Source: an uncultured Ruminococcus sp. (GTDB lineage Bacteria > Bacillota > Clostridia > Oscillospirales > Acutalibacteraceae). Taken from it: a stretch of 39,800 nucleotides of DNA. The notes under the pieces were generated by a model. It had not been told where the DNA came from. It ran no database searches and saw only the letters and a list, made by a program, of their open reading frames with translations. The DNA lies in assembly GCA_902787145.1 (NCBI GenBank), contig CADAEZ010000019.1, positions 1 through 39,800 on the forward strand, given 5' to 3'. The position numbers were made by a program, and so were the translations under genes. This document shows positions 1 to 8,130 of the stretch, one piece after another (positions within the stretch are counted from its first letter, which is position 1; every line of letters begins with the position of its first letter).

Positions 1-1149
1 CTTTTTTTTAATGGGTTCAGGGATGACTTCCGCCTTTTGCACAATAGGCTCGGGTATGACTTCCGCCTTTTGCACAATGGGCTCGGGTATGACTACCGTC
101 TTTTCCTCAATGGGCTCGGGTATGACTTCTGCTTTTTCCTCAACGGGCTCGGTGATGACATCCGTCTTTTCCTCAATGGGCTCGGGTATGACTTCAGCCT
201 TTTCCTCAATGGGTTCGGGTATGACTTCCGCCTTTTCCTCAATGGGTTCGGGTATGACTTCCGTCTTTTCCTCAATGGGCTCGGTGATGACTACCGTCTT
301 TTCCTCAATGGGCTCGGTGATGACTTCTGCCTTTTCCTCAATGGGTTCGGTGATGATTTCCGTCTTTTCCTCAATGGGCTCGGGGATGACTTCCGTCTTT
401 TCCTCAACGGGCTCGGGGATGACTTCAGTCTTTTCCTCTATAGGCTCGGGTATGACTTCTGCTTTTTTCTCAATGGGCTCGGGGATGACTTCCGTCTTTT
501 CCTCAATGGGTTCGGGAATGACTTCTGTCTTTTCCTCAACGGGCTCGGGGATGACTTCCGTCTTTTCCTCAATGGGCCCAGAGATGATTTCAGCCTTATC
601 CTCAATGGGCTCGGTGATGACTTCCGTCTTTTCTGCAATAGGTTCAGGAATGACTACCGTCTTTTCCTCAATGGGCTCAGAGATGATTTCAGCCTTATCT
701 TTTACGGTTTCAGAGACGTTTTTGACTGTTTTGTGAACAATATCCGTCGTATTTTTTATTGGACGGCTGTATTCATCCTTATTGTATTGGGTTACAGCGA
801 TGTCCTTTCTGTCCTCGTGGGGTGCGTCGATTCGGTTTTCTTTGATTGAGCGATAGTGTTCCAGAGAACGCGCAATCTTCGCCTTGCTGTTGTCTATTTT
901 ATTTACCAGATTCTCCTGACTTTTGTCGGCGGGCACGCCCTCGCCTTTCTTGAGCAACGCATAGTATTCCTTTCCAAGCTCAATGTAGGTATTGTTCAAC
1001 AGCTCAATCTCGGCCTTCATCGATGACTTCAGCTGGTTGAGCTTAGTTTTGTTACGGTTCTTCTCAACAACATTTTGCGTAACGGTGGAAAGTGTATCGG
1101 AAGCTGTATTCACGGTGCTTCTGACCTTATCAAATACAATGTTCAGCAT
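1..1149 (-). CDS. Coiled-coil/tandem-repeat protein, C-terminus outside window
   Basis: The gene starts at ATG 1149 with AAGGAG eight bases upstream and stays open through base 1, so about 383 residues are visible and the C-terminus is missing. Residues 1 to about 145 form a charged, probably helical domain (begins MLNIVFDKVRSTVNTASDTL; contains KLNQLKSSMKAEIELLNNTY and ELGKEYYALLKKGEG). This resembles small Clostridia proteins with a helical segment followed by a low-complexity part, but I do not recognise a named family. From about residue 149 the protein is 21 consecutive 11-residue units of consensus EEKTEVIPEPI, rich in Glu, Pro, Lys and Val. It has no signal peptide or membrane segment in the visible part. 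The repeat resembles acidic proline-rich spacers such as wall- or membrane-spanning stalks, but the function is unknown. A promoter lies at 1194-1222. The mirror reading frames over the repeat are artefacts. Confidence 0.8.
   Translation of the reverse strand, partial: MLNIVFDKVRSTVNTASDTLSTVTQNVVEKNRNKTKLNQLKSSMKAEIELLNNTYIELGKEYYALLKKGEGVPADKSQENLVNKIDNSKAKIARSLEHYRSIKENRIDAPHEDRKDIAVTQYNKDEYSRPIKNTTDIVHKTVKNVSETVKDKAEIISEPIEEKTVVIPEPIAEKTEVITEPIEDKAEIISGPIEEKTEVIPEPVEEKTEVIPEPIEEKTEVIPEPIEKKAEVIPEPIEEKTEVIPEPVEEKTEVIPEPIEEKTEIITEPIEEKAEVITEPIEEKTVVITEPIEEKTEVIPEPIEEKAEVIPEPIEEKAEVIPEPIEEKTDVITEPVEEKAEVIPEPIEEKTVVIPEPIVQKAEVIPEPIVQKAEVIPEPIKKK
11..703 (-). repeat. 21 tandem copies of a 33-bp coding repeat
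   Basis: A 33-bp unit (minus-strand sense: EEKTEVIPEPI) is repeated 21 times head to tail with no spacers. Substitutions are mostly silent or conservative: K-T to K-A, I-P to I-T or I-S, P-I to P-V, and E-E to V-Q in the two units nearest base 1. Because 33 is divisible by 3 and the unit has no stop in several frames, long spurious open frames also run on both strands. Such arrays usually change copy number by slippage or recombination. Confidence 0.95.
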
Positions 1150-1193
1150 ATCAAAACTCCTTCAATACAGTTTTTAAAAATTCACTATTCTTT

Positions 1194-1222
1194 ATTATGA
1201 CAGATTTTTCACATAAAATCAA
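1194..1222 (-). promoter_or_regulatory. Sigma-A-like promoter of the repeat protein
   Basis: On the minus strand there is TTGATT (1217-1222), a 17-bp spacer, then CATAAT (1194-1199), about 45 bp upstream of the ATG at 1149. Confidence 0.5.
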
Positions 1223-1323
1223 CCGTTTTATCTGCGGATTTCGCTTACGTTTAATCCTTGGTGTAACCTGTTTAAGTCCGTTCACCCGTATTTTACTTGT
1301 ATATAGCAATATTGGGAGAGGAT

Positions 1324-1473
1324 ATGTTCTTTCGGTTAGTAAATCAACTTGCAAAACAAGAAGGTGTCAACGAAAAGCTCAAAGCAGATAACCAGATGCT
1401 GTGGGTAGCTCGAATGAATAACATTCGCAATCGTGCAGAAGAAATTATTAGCAACGAATTAATATATACATAA
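1324..1473 (+). pseudogene. TnpV-like transposon protein, 3' remnant
   Basis: An open frame of 49 codons from ATG 1324 to TAA 1471-1473 encodes a peptide with MFFRLVNQLAKQEGVNEKLK and then WVARMNNIRNRAEEIISNEL. This matches, from memory, the C-terminal end of TnpV-family proteins carried by Clostridia transposons and conjugative elements, which are normally about 110-130 residues. Upstream in the same frame there is no family-like sequence and a stop occurs at 1273-1275, so roughly the first half is gone. It points the same way as the recombinase remnant at 2306-3924, so both may derive from one decayed element. The rest of 1150-1548 holds only the promoter and terminator listed separately; I see no other gene there. 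Confidence 0.6.
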
Positions 1474-1478
1474 GAGCA

Positions 1479-1516
1479 ACAGGCGAAGGTGATTTCTTTC
1501 ATCTTCGCCTGTTTTC
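1479..1516 (+). terminator. Rho-independent terminator after the TnpV remnant
   Basis: A 13-bp near-perfect stem (CAGGCGAAGGTGA paired with TCATCTTCGCCTG, one G-U type mismatch) is followed by TTTT on the plus strand, six bases after the TnpV stop codon. Confidence 0.7.
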
Positions 1517-1548
1517 ATATTTATCTCAAATATTTGATTTTTATTCCG

Positions 1549-2322
1549 CTAAACGGTATTTCTGTTTACCGCAACGTTCGAGTAGTGGTCGGAAATGCGT
1601 TCAATAAATACCAACAGATCGGATATGTACACTCCAAGCTCAGGAGAGCACAAACCGTTTTTCATACGCTCGATATGCTTATGTTTTATTTCTGCGGTCA
1701 ACTTGTCGATGACCTCCTCAAGCGGCTCAACCTTGTTTGCGAGAGCTACATCATTCTTGGCATATGCGTTGACAGCGAGTTCGGATATTTCCGTCAGCGC
1801 TTGAAACAAAGTGACAAAATCTGCTTTCGCTTCTTCCGAGAATTGCAATCCGCTCTCGTTCATTTGGCGTGATATTTTCACCATATTGATTGCGTGGTCG
1901 CCTATACGCTCGAAGTCGCCTATTGTGTGCAAAAGCTCGGTGATCGTGCTGCTGTCTTCTTCTGTCAATTCCTTTTGTGACAGCTTCAAAAGATAGGTGG
2001 ACAGCTTGTCTTCCATCGTATCGAGCTTTTGTTCCGCTTCTTCCACTTTATCCGCTGTCTTTTGGTCATATTGGAACATTATACCGACAGCGTCCTGCAT
2101 AGCGGTCTTGGAGATTTTCGCCATACCCTTTGCTTTTTGCCTGCATTGTGAGGTCGCAAGAGGCGGCGAAGCGAGCAGACGTTCATCAAGCCATACCGTC
2201 TTATCCTCATTTTTCTTGTCTTTTGCGTCAGGGATAATTTTGTACGCCAGCTTAACAAGGAGCTTGCTGAACGGAAGAAGTATGATCGTTGTAAGGATAT
2301 TGGACAGTAACTCGGTCGCCAA
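1549..2322 (-). pseudogene. Na+/phosphate cotransporter, C-terminal half with PhoU domain, 5'-truncated
   Basis: The frame encodes the end of the NptA/PF02690 Na/Pi cotransporter family. It has a last hydrophobic segment (NILTTIILLPFSKLLVKLAY), a short linker, and a cytoplasmic PhoU-like helical domain over about residues 85-250 with the typical motifs GDFERIGDHAINMVK and FIERISDHYSNVA. Full-length family members have about 540-600 residues with several transmembrane helices before this point; all of them are missing. The only possible start is a TTG at 2320-2322 without a ribosome site, so the reading frame simply runs into foreign sequence. At about 2303-2315 the homology switches to an antisense serine recombinase that has lost its own 5' end. 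No promoter is visible. It is most likely non-functional. Confidence 0.8.
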
Positions 2323-3924
2323 TCAAAAGAAATTGTTAAAACGTTTCGCAAAGGAAAATGGGCTGACCAATACCCGCTATTATGTTGACGATGGATATAC
2401 CGGTACAAATTTCGAGCGTCCGGGTTTTCAGAAGTTGATTGAGGACATTGACCTCGGATACATTTCAACGGTTATTGTCAAAGACCTGTCCCGTCTCGGC
2501 AGGCGATATGATATGGTCGGATATTATATGGACACCTATTTCCCCGACAGAGATGTTCGGTTCATTGCCGTTAATGACAATATAGACAGCGATGAAGGCG
2601 AAAGCGAAATTGCGCCGTTCAAGAATGTACTGAACGAGTTTTACGCAAGGGACATCAGCAAGAAATGCCGGTCGTCCTATCGTATTCGTGGCAGCACAGG
2701 CGAGCCGTTAGCTCCGCCGCCTTACGGATATATCAAATCTCCCGATAATCCTAAGAAGTGGGTTATTGATCCCGAAGCGGCACAGGTCGTTCGTGACATC
2801 TTCAAAATGGCTCTTGAAGGCAAGAGCAACGAAACGATTGCCCGTATATTGCAGGAGCGCAAGGTGCTGATTCCAATGGCGTATTGGCAAGAAAAGGGTA
2901 TCCGAAAAGGCGGTAAGGTTACACAGCCTAACAAATACAAGTGGTGCAAAACAACTATCACCAAAATCCTTACCCAGCAAGAGTATTGCGGCGATATCAT
3001 CAACTTCAAGGCTTATTCCAAATCATACAAGAATAAGAAACGCTACGACAATCCTAAAGAAAACTGGGTGATTTTCAAGGATGTTCACGAGCCAATCATC
3101 AGTCGTGATGATTTTGAGTTGGTGCAGGCACTTGTCGTAAAGACAAAGCGACGTGCTCCTAAACAGGAAAACGGCGAGAAGAATATGTTTTGCGATTTTC
3201 TATATTGTGCCGATTGCGGCAGTAAGCTATGGTATCACACGAATACTACCAACAAGGAAATCCATTTCTTTAGCTGTTCCAACTATAAGAAAGATACCCG
3301 TGGTAACTGTGAATCCCGCCATTATATCCGAGCTGATGCCATTGAGCAGGTAGTGATGTTAGAACTTCGGCGTTTAGCAAAGTATCTGGAAACTGACGAG
3401 GAAGAATTTGCAGAGCTTCTCGCCGAGAAAACCAATTCCGATATGTTGGCGGAGCAGAAGAATCTGGAAACAGAGCTGAATCGGGCAACCGCTCGAAACG
3501 AAATGCTCACTTCGCTTTTCGCAAAAACCTACGAGGACAATGTATCCGGCAAGCTAAGCGATGAGATGTATATGGAGCTATCGCACAAATATGAGGTTGA
3601 ACGCCTTGAACTGAAAACAAAGATTTTTGAGTACAAGGAACGCCTTGCCAAAATCAGCGAAATGGAGCAAAACAAAGATTTCTTAAGGCTGTCAGGAAGT
3701 TTATGGAGATGGAATCCTTAACCGCACCAATGCTCAGAGAGCTTATCGACCACATTGATGTGTACGAAAAGGAAGGCGGCAAAAAGAATTACACTCAACG
3801 CATTGTAATCTATTATCGCTTTGTCGGCTACTTAGAGCTACCGTCATTAGAGGGCGAAAACTACAAAGCCAACACCCGAAAGGGCGTAGATGTGGAGTAT
3901 ATCCCCACAGCAAAGTCCGCATAA
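2306..3924 (+). pseudogene. Large serine recombinase (Tn-type), 5'-truncated and frameshifted
   Basis: Homology begins at about 2306 (SNSVANQKKLLKRFAKEN). It continues through the end of the resolvase catalytic domain (DDGYTGTNFERPGF, VKDLSRLGRR), the recombinase domain (PPYGYIKSPDNPKKW to about 3150), a zinc ribbon (FLYCADCGSKLWYH with a later Cys pair around FSCSNYKKDTRGNC) and a coiled-coil region. The first 30-50 residues, which carry the nucleophilic serine in a Y-A/C-R-L-S motif, are absent. The frame then stops at 3719-3721, while the conserved C-terminal DUF4368-like segment (FMEMESLTAPMLRELIDHID) continues one frame over to 3924. A one-base deletion near 3685-3690 explains this. The open frame upstream to 1997 is antisense Na/Pi sequence, not recombinase. 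Two independent lesions make it a pseudogene. Confidence 0.85.
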
Positions 3925-3925
3925 G

Positions 3926-3957
3926 CAAAAAGTGAGCAGGCACAAAACCTGCTCACT
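3926..3957 (-). terminator. Hairpin terminator, minus strand
   Basis: A perfect 10-bp stem (AGTGAGCAGG and CCTGCTCACT, 3931-3940 with 3948-3957) is followed on the minus strand by TTTTTGC. It probably backs up termination of the tRNA transcript. It begins just after the recombinase remnant ends. Confidence 0.6.
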
Positions 3958-3977
3958 ACATACAAATCGGATGAAAT

Positions 3978-4026
3978 TGAATAAAAGAATGAGTGTCCAT
4001 AACATAAATCCGTTATGAACACTCAT
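3978..4026 (-). terminator. Terminator downstream of tRNA-Leu
   Basis: A 15-bp stem with one mismatch (3989-4003 with 4012-4026; arms ATGAGTGTTCATAAC and GTTATGGACACTCAT in minus-strand sense) is followed by TCTTTTATTC on the minus strand, immediately beyond the tRNA 3' end. Confidence 0.6.
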
Positions 4027-4028
4027 AC

Positions 4029-4112
4029 TGGTGCGGGCGACAGGACTTGAACCTGCACACCATTGGCACAAGAACCTAAATCTTGCGTGTCTGCCAATTC
4101 CACCACGCCCGC
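4029..4112 (-). tRNA. tRNA-Leu (anticodon UAG), CCA encoded
   Basis: The minus-strand sequence folds as a class II tRNA: acceptor stem GCGGGCG (4106-4112) with CGCCCGC, discriminator A and an encoded CCA at 4029-4031. The D arm contains AATTGGCAGAC, and the anticodon stem CAAGA/TCTTG encloses loop TTTAGGT, giving anticodon TAG. It has a short variable arm and a T arm with GGTTCAAGTCC. The anticodon reads CUN leucine codons. It has its own consensus promoter at 4134-4162. The 3' end faces the recombinase remnant, but I see no second copy of this end in the window. Confidence 0.95.
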
Positions 4113-4133
4113 GTATAAATTTTTACTTTTTAT

Positions 4134-4162
4134 ATTATACACACTTTTGCTCTTGTTGTCAA
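4134..4162 (-). promoter_or_regulatory. Consensus sigma-A promoter of tRNA-Leu
   Basis: On the minus strand TTGACA (4157-4162), 17-bp spacer, TATAAT (4134-4139): a perfect match to both boxes, about 20-25 bp upstream of the tRNA 5' end. Confidence 0.85.
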
Positions 4163-4213
4163 TCTTATTAAATATTCACAATTTTTTGTTTTGTGCTTAC
4201 AATATCGTAATCT

Positions 4214-4243
4214 TTAGCATATTTCTGCAAAATGTGCTATACT
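4214..4243 (+). promoter_or_regulatory. Possible promoter of the LCP gene at 4290
   Basis: TTAGCA (4214-4219), 18-bp spacer, TATACT (4238-4243). A second -10-like TATAAT overlaps at 4243-4248 but has no good -35. Weak evidence. Confidence 0.35.
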
Positions 4244-4289
4244 ATAATTATTCCAAATATGAATTATTCTATTATGGAGGGATTGTGTG

Positions 4290-5843
4290 ATGTCAAAACT
4301 TAAACACGGCTCTAAGAATCAGGAAATGCCGATTAAAGAGTCCAAGACAAGGGTTTTCGAAAACTATAGGCGCGAGGTAACTCCTCCGCAGGCTCAGAAG
4401 AAGCCTAAGGCTAAAAAGTCCAAGAAGCCGCTTGTTATCACTCTGGTGAGCTTAGGCGCGGTGTTGCTTATCGCGGCCGCGGTATTTGTGTATATGTTCT
4501 TTATCCGTGAGCCCGACGCTCCGCTAAAGGACAAGATTCTAAATGACATCAGGTCGGACAGCGCCGTAACTCTCGTCAAGGTGGGAGATACAGACTATGA
4601 GTTCAATATTGACAAGATCGATATACTTAAGGAGGAGAAGGCCGATAAATCGTATAAATATGACGTCTCAATTGACCGCTCCAGTGATATGTATGGTATC
4701 GAGGCTTCCGTCTACAATGTCGAGTATGTCCGCGACGGATTTGACTATAAATACAAATCCGCTACTCCTAAGGATGACAATCTCACATTTACAGCACTTA
4801 AGGGCGTAGATCCCGATATTGCCCTAGAGTATGTGGCTAAGACTTATAAGGCGGCTAAGTTTTATAACCAGGATACCGATCTTGTAAAGGGCATTGACAA
4901 GATAAGATTCTCGGTTGACGATGACGAGTACGAGGGTATTGCCGTTGTACTTTATAAATTCAGCGATACAGAGGGTTGGAAGTATGTCAAGATGAGCGAC
5001 AAGAAGGTCGACTTTAAGCACGGCGTAACTCATAAGGAAAAGGGATTATACACCAACTCCAACGTCAAAAACATCCTCTTTATGGGCGTAGACAGTGATT
5101 CCGGCGTCGGACGCTCAGACTGTATGATGCTTGTTTCTGTTGACAGCAACACCGGCAAGATCAAGCTTACTTCGTTTATGCGCGACAACTGGTTCGAGAT
5201 CCCCGGTCACGGAGCCAACAAACTCAACTCCGCTTATGCTTTCGGTGGTCCCAAGCTCACATGCAAGACGATTTCCGAGACCTTCGATATTTTGATTGAT
5301 AAATACGTTGTTGTTGACTTTGATACATTCAAAAAGGTTATAAACGAGCTCGGCGGTGTAAACGTTAAGATTACAGACGACGAGGCGGGCTACATAAACT
5401 GGCAGCTCAGAAAGAACGGACAGACATCCGTAGGATTGGTGTCCGGCGGAGATACTACCCTCAATGGACAGCAAGCGCTATGGCTGTGCAGAGACAGGGG
5501 AGGAAACGGCTTTGGCGGAGACGACTTTACTCGCTCCCAGCGCCAGCGCAGGGTTATTACGAGCCTTCTTACTACCTACTCCAACTATACTCCGTCAAAG
5601 GTGCTCGCGACTATAAAAACCCTGAAGAAGAATGTAAAGACAAATCTGACAGGCGAGGAATTCAAGTGGTTCGCCGAGAGGTCGCTCAGGTTCTTCACAT
5701 ACAAGGTGTCCGAGAGGACTGTTCCTCAGGAGGGCGAGTGGAGCTCCGGGTTCTCCGGAGGCGGAGCGTGGATAATTAAGATTCACGATTTTCCTAAACT
5801 CAAAAAGGAAATACAGAAGCGTATCTATGAGGATATTAAATAG
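4290..5843 (+). CDS. LytR-CpsA-Psr (LCP) family cell-wall glycopolymer transferase
   Basis: LCP proteins transfer undecaprenyl-linked glycopolymers such as teichoic acid or capsule to peptidoglycan outside the membrane. Here a basic Lys-rich cytoplasmic segment (about residues 25-48) precedes one membrane helix (LVITLVSLGAVLLIAAAVFV). A long extracellular linker domain of about 170 residues follows, then the LCP domain starting at VKNILFMGVDSDSGVGRSDC. Family motifs are visible: the GRSD phosphate-binding region, SFMRDNWFEIPG, ANKLNSAYAFGG and the late RDRGGNGFGGDDFTRSQRQR segment. The ATG at 4290 is chosen over the overlapping GTG at 4287 because GGAGGG ends eight bases before the ATG. The insert between helix and LCP domain is larger than usual. 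It is followed after 25 bp by a small lipoprotein gene, likely in the same operon. Confidence 0.85.
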   Translation: MSKLKHGSKNQEMPIKESKTRVFENYRREVTPPQAQKKPKAKKSKKPLVITLVSLGAVLLIAAAVFVYMFFIREPDAPLKDKILNDIRSDSAVTLVKVGDTDYEFNIDKIDILKEEKADKSYKYDVSIDRSSDMYGIEASVYNVEYVRDGFDYKYKSATPKDDNLTFTALKGVDPDIALEYVAKTYKAAKFYNQDTDLVKGIDKIRFSVDDDEYEGIAVVLYKFSDTEGWKYVKMSDKKVDFKHGVTHKEKGLYTNSNVKNILFMGVDSDSGVGRSDCMMLVSVDSNTGKIKLTSFMRDNWFEIPGHGANKLNSAYAFGGPKLTCKTISETFDILIDKYVVVDFDTFKKVINELGGVNVKITDDEAGYINWQLRKNGQTSVGLVSGGDTTLNGQQALWLCRDRGGNGFGGDDFTRSQRQRRVITSLLTTYSNYTPSKVLATIKTLKKNVKTNLTGEEFKWFAERSLRFFTYKVSERTVPQEGEWSSGFSGGGAWIIKIHDFPKLKKEIQKRIYEDIK

Positions 5844-5868
5844 CAATTAGTAAAGGATAGGTCGAAAT

Positions 5869-6219
5869 ATGAAAAGAGTAATAGCATTGGCGCTTGTGAT
5901 ACTGACGCTTTTTGCCTTGGCAGGCTGCGGTAGAAAGAAGGCTGAGACTCAGCTCGAAATTGCAATTGTAAAATACGCGCAGAGTCAGATTAAAGAGGAT
6001 GTTAAGAATATCGAGGAAGTCCGAAAGATTGTGCGTTTTGATTCCTTTATCTCCGAAGAGGGCGAGGATAAGTACAGAGTAACGGGTATCCTTTATACTG
6101 TCGATGACAAAAAGACAAATCACAATGATGTTTATAACTATCTTGTGGAGTATAACGGCACGGGGGATCCGAAGGTTATAACAAAGGAAGCCAGCTTTAG
6201 TAAGGATTGGAAACAGTAA
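5869..6219 (+). CDS. Small predicted lipoprotein of unknown function
   Basis: This 116-residue protein has a clear lipoprotein signal: MKR start, hydrophobic core VIALALVILTLFALAGC with the lipobox LAGC, so Cys20 would be acylated by Lgt and the mature protein anchored outside. The remainder is charged and soluble, with a segment reading KYRVTGILYTVDDKK that suggests a small beta-rich fold. I recognise no family. It lies 25 bp after the LCP gene with an AAAGGATAGG-type ribosome site, and is followed by a strong terminator, so the two probably form a bicistronic unit; a helper role beside the LCP enzyme is only a guess. Confidence 0.75.
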   Translation: MKRVIALALVILTLFALAGCGRKKAETQLEIAIVKYAQSQIKEDVKNIEEVRKIVRFDSFISEEGEDKYRVTGILYTVDDKKTNHNDVYNYLVEYNGTGDPKVITKEASFSKDWKQ

Positions 6220-6230
6220 GATAAAAAAGT

Positions 6231-6262
6231 AAAGGAGCAGTGAAAACTGCTCCTTTTAGTTT
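6231..6262 (+). terminator. Rho-independent terminator of the LCP-lipoprotein unit
   Basis: Perfect 10-bp stem AAAGGAGCAG / CTGCTCCTTT with a 6-base loop, followed by TAGTTTT. Confidence 0.75.
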
Positions 6263-6291
6263 TAGATGATGTTTTGTGTATTGCTGCAACT

Positions 6292-6446
6292 AGCTTCCCC
6301 CTCATGGGGGAAGTGTCAGCGAAGCTGACGATAGGGGTGTTCGCCGTAAGGCGATTGGGTTAAACTGAACGACATCTAAAGGACGCTTTCACCCCTTTCG
6401 ACCAATTCGCAAGCGAATTGCCCACTTCCCCCGTGAGGGGGAAGCT
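6292..6446. mobile_element. 155-bp palindromic MITE-like element
   Basis: The element is bounded by 24-bp inverted repeats (6292-6315 and 6423-6446) that differ at one base. Each begins AGCTTCCCCCTCA and is itself a hairpin. Inside are further hairpins: GTCAGC/GCTGAC (6315-6329), CGCC/GGCG (6342-6353) and CAATTCGC/GCGAATTG (6403-6420), plus a longer pairing AGGGGTG (6333-6339) with CACCCCT (6390-6396). It has no coding potential. It sits between convergent genes and ends one base before the ligase stop codon. Similar AGCTTCCCCC palindromes are common dispersed repeats in Clostridia, from memory. It may also terminate transcription. Confidence 0.75.
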
Positions 6447-6447
6447 C

Positions 6448-8109
6448 TTACTTTCTCAGCAGCAGTCCGTCTTTGAGGTCCTGCTTTGCTTGTTCTTTCA
6501 TTTTGAAGTGCTGCTTTTTGCCGGTTGCCGTAGTGGGGTAGGAGTCAATAAGTCTGAAATACCTCGGTACCTGGTATTTTGAGAGGTTAGGCGAGTTCTT
6601 GCAGAATTCGAGAACTTCTTTTACGGTGAGATTGTCGTCCTCCGGAATGATATAGGCGGCGACCGCTTCACCTCTGGTCTTATCCGGAACAGAGGTCACG
6701 ATACAATCCTTAACTTTGTCAAATTTGTTAATTGCTTCCTCGATACGCACAGGATAGATGTTTTCGCCCTTGCTGATTATCATATCGTCCTTGCGGCCAG
6801 CGATTGTTACGAACAGCTTGTCGTCCCATGTGCCGACATCGCCGGTGTACATCCAGCCTTTGTAGAATTTCTCCTTTGTAGTTTCCTTGTTGTTGGAGTA
6901 GCAGTAGGTGGTTTTGTTGGGGCATTTTATGATGATTTCGCCCTCGGATACGCCGTCAGTCGGAACAACTTCCTCCGGCTCGGCTTTTTTATCATCGTAG
7001 ATTTTTACTAGCCTGACTTCGTCGTCGGTACAGCTCATACCTGCGGTACCGGACATTTCGGGTAAATCCTGGGGTCTGAGGAATGTGTTCCAGAAGGTCT
7101 CGGTCGTGCCGTAGCCGTTAAATATATTGGGCGTCAGCGTCTCCTGGAATCTTATGCACTCCTGTTTTTCGAGCGGAGAGCCCATTGTGATAATGCCCTT
7201 TAACGAGCTAATATCCTTTGGATGTTTTTCCTGCCTTGTGGCGAGGAGTCCGAGTACCGACGGAACGCCGATAAGGAAGGTGAGTTTGTATTTTTCAACA
7301 TAGCTGAGCGTGGTCTTGGGGTGAAAATCCCTCATAATAACCAGCTCTGCGCCCGCGTACAGAGTAGGAGTGAGGCCGCCCGAGTGTATGCCTCCTCTGT
7401 GGAACCACGGTGTCATATTCATAGTCTTATCATACGGAGTAAGGGGGAAGTGCATCATAACGTCGTGAGCGGACAGCACCTCGTTGATGTTGTTGAGCGG
7501 CACGCCCTTTGGAGTACCTGTTGTACCGGAGGTCTGTAGTCTAAGTACTTCGTCGTAGATATGAGGATTAAAGTCGATCGGAGGGTCAAAGTCGCTCTGG
7601 CCTTCCACAAAATCCTCGTACTTTACGTGTCCTTTAGGAGCTTCGTCGTATTTTTGCAGATAATCCGCCATAATAACAATCTTCGGCTTATGCGCGGCGA
7701 TTTCCAGCGCCTTTACGGCAGTATCGGTAATCTGACTGTCATAAACATATACCGCCGGCTTATTGTGGTTGATAATCTCGGCTGTCTCACCGGGAGAAAG
7801 GTTAAAGTTGGCCGGGTTGGAGATAGCTCCGAGCTTCTGCGGAGCAATGTATGAGAACACAAAATACGGTGAGTTGTAAAGCTGGTTGAAAACGATATCG
7901 CTCTTTAGTATACCGTTGTTTTTCATAGCGTTTGCGAATCTATTGCATTCGGCGTTGAGTTCGCTGTACGTCCAGCTTTTGCCCGTTAACGGGTCGGATA
8001 CGGCGGTTCTGTTTTTGAATCGCTGTACATTTCTTAAAAATCCGTTGAGCCAGGTAAATTCCGACTCAAAGGTCTCTTTAAACATTGTAACATCATAAGT
8101 ATAACTCAT
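6448..8109 (-). CDS. AMP-dependent acyl/aryl-CoA ligase (ANL superfamily)
   Basis: This 553-residue enzyme should adenylate a carboxylic acid with ATP and transfer it to CoA or another thiol. Adenylation motifs are intact: P-loop TSGTTGTPKG (193-202), NGYGTTE (331-337), YTGD (421-424), hinge GRKDDMI (438-444) followed by SKGENIYP, and the C-terminal lysine region TATGKKQH (about 527-534). Length is normal for an acyl-CoA synthetase. Substrate cannot be read from the sequence. The start has GGAG upstream (AAAAAGGAGTAATCTATG). It is the downstream gene of an operon with the ketosynthase 21 bp away, both read from the promoter at 9412-9440. Together they suggest a dedicated acid is activated and extended. 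It is cytoplasmic. Confidence 0.9.
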   Translation of the reverse strand: MSYTYDVTMFKETFESEFTWLNGFLRNVQRFKNRTAVSDPLTGKSWTYSELNAECNRFANAMKNNGILKSDIVFNQLYNSPYFVFSYIAPQKLGAISNPANFNLSPGETAEIINHNKPAVYVYDSQITDTAVKALEIAAHKPKIVIMADYLQKYDEAPKGHVKYEDFVEGQSDFDPPIDFNPHIYDEVLRLQTSGTTGTPKGVPLNNINEVLSAHDVMMHFPLTPYDKTMNMTPWFHRGGIHSGGLTPTLYAGAELVIMRDFHPKTTLSYVEKYKLTFLIGVPSVLGLLATRQEKHPKDISSLKGIITMGSPLEKQECIRFQETLTPNIFNGYGTTETFWNTFLRPQDLPEMSGTAGMSCTDDEVRLVKIYDDKKAEPEEVVPTDGVSEGEIIIKCPNKTTYCYSNNKETTKEKFYKGWMYTGDVGTWDDKLFVTIAGRKDDMIISKGENIYPVRIEEAINKFDKVKDCIVTSVPDKTRGEAVAAYIIPEDDNLTVKEVLEFCKNSPNLSKYQVPRYFRLIDSYPTTATGKKQHFKMKEQAKQDLKDGLLLRK

Positions 8110-8130
8110 AGATTACTCCTTTTTGAATAT

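Noticed and set aside
11-703. CRISPR array
   Set aside because: The 33-bp units are contiguous, with no spacers, and are translated in frame.
11-849. Long plus-strand reading frames of about 241 and 270 codons over the repeat
   Set aside because: They are mirror frames of the 33-bp repeat; the minus strand has the promoter, ribosome site, ATG and a non-repetitive N-terminal domain.
1997-2305. N-terminal extension of the recombinase frame
   Set aside because: This stretch is the antisense strand of the Na/Pi cotransporter, which has clear PhoU-domain homology on the other strand.
2296-2320. Phase-variable inversion site
   Set aside because: No inverted repeats flank the junction in this window, so I only keep it as a possibility to check, not as a feature.
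4029-4112. tRNA-Leu as attachment site of the decayed element
   Set aside because: No second copy of the tRNA 3' end is visible, and large serine recombinases do not typically use tRNA genes.
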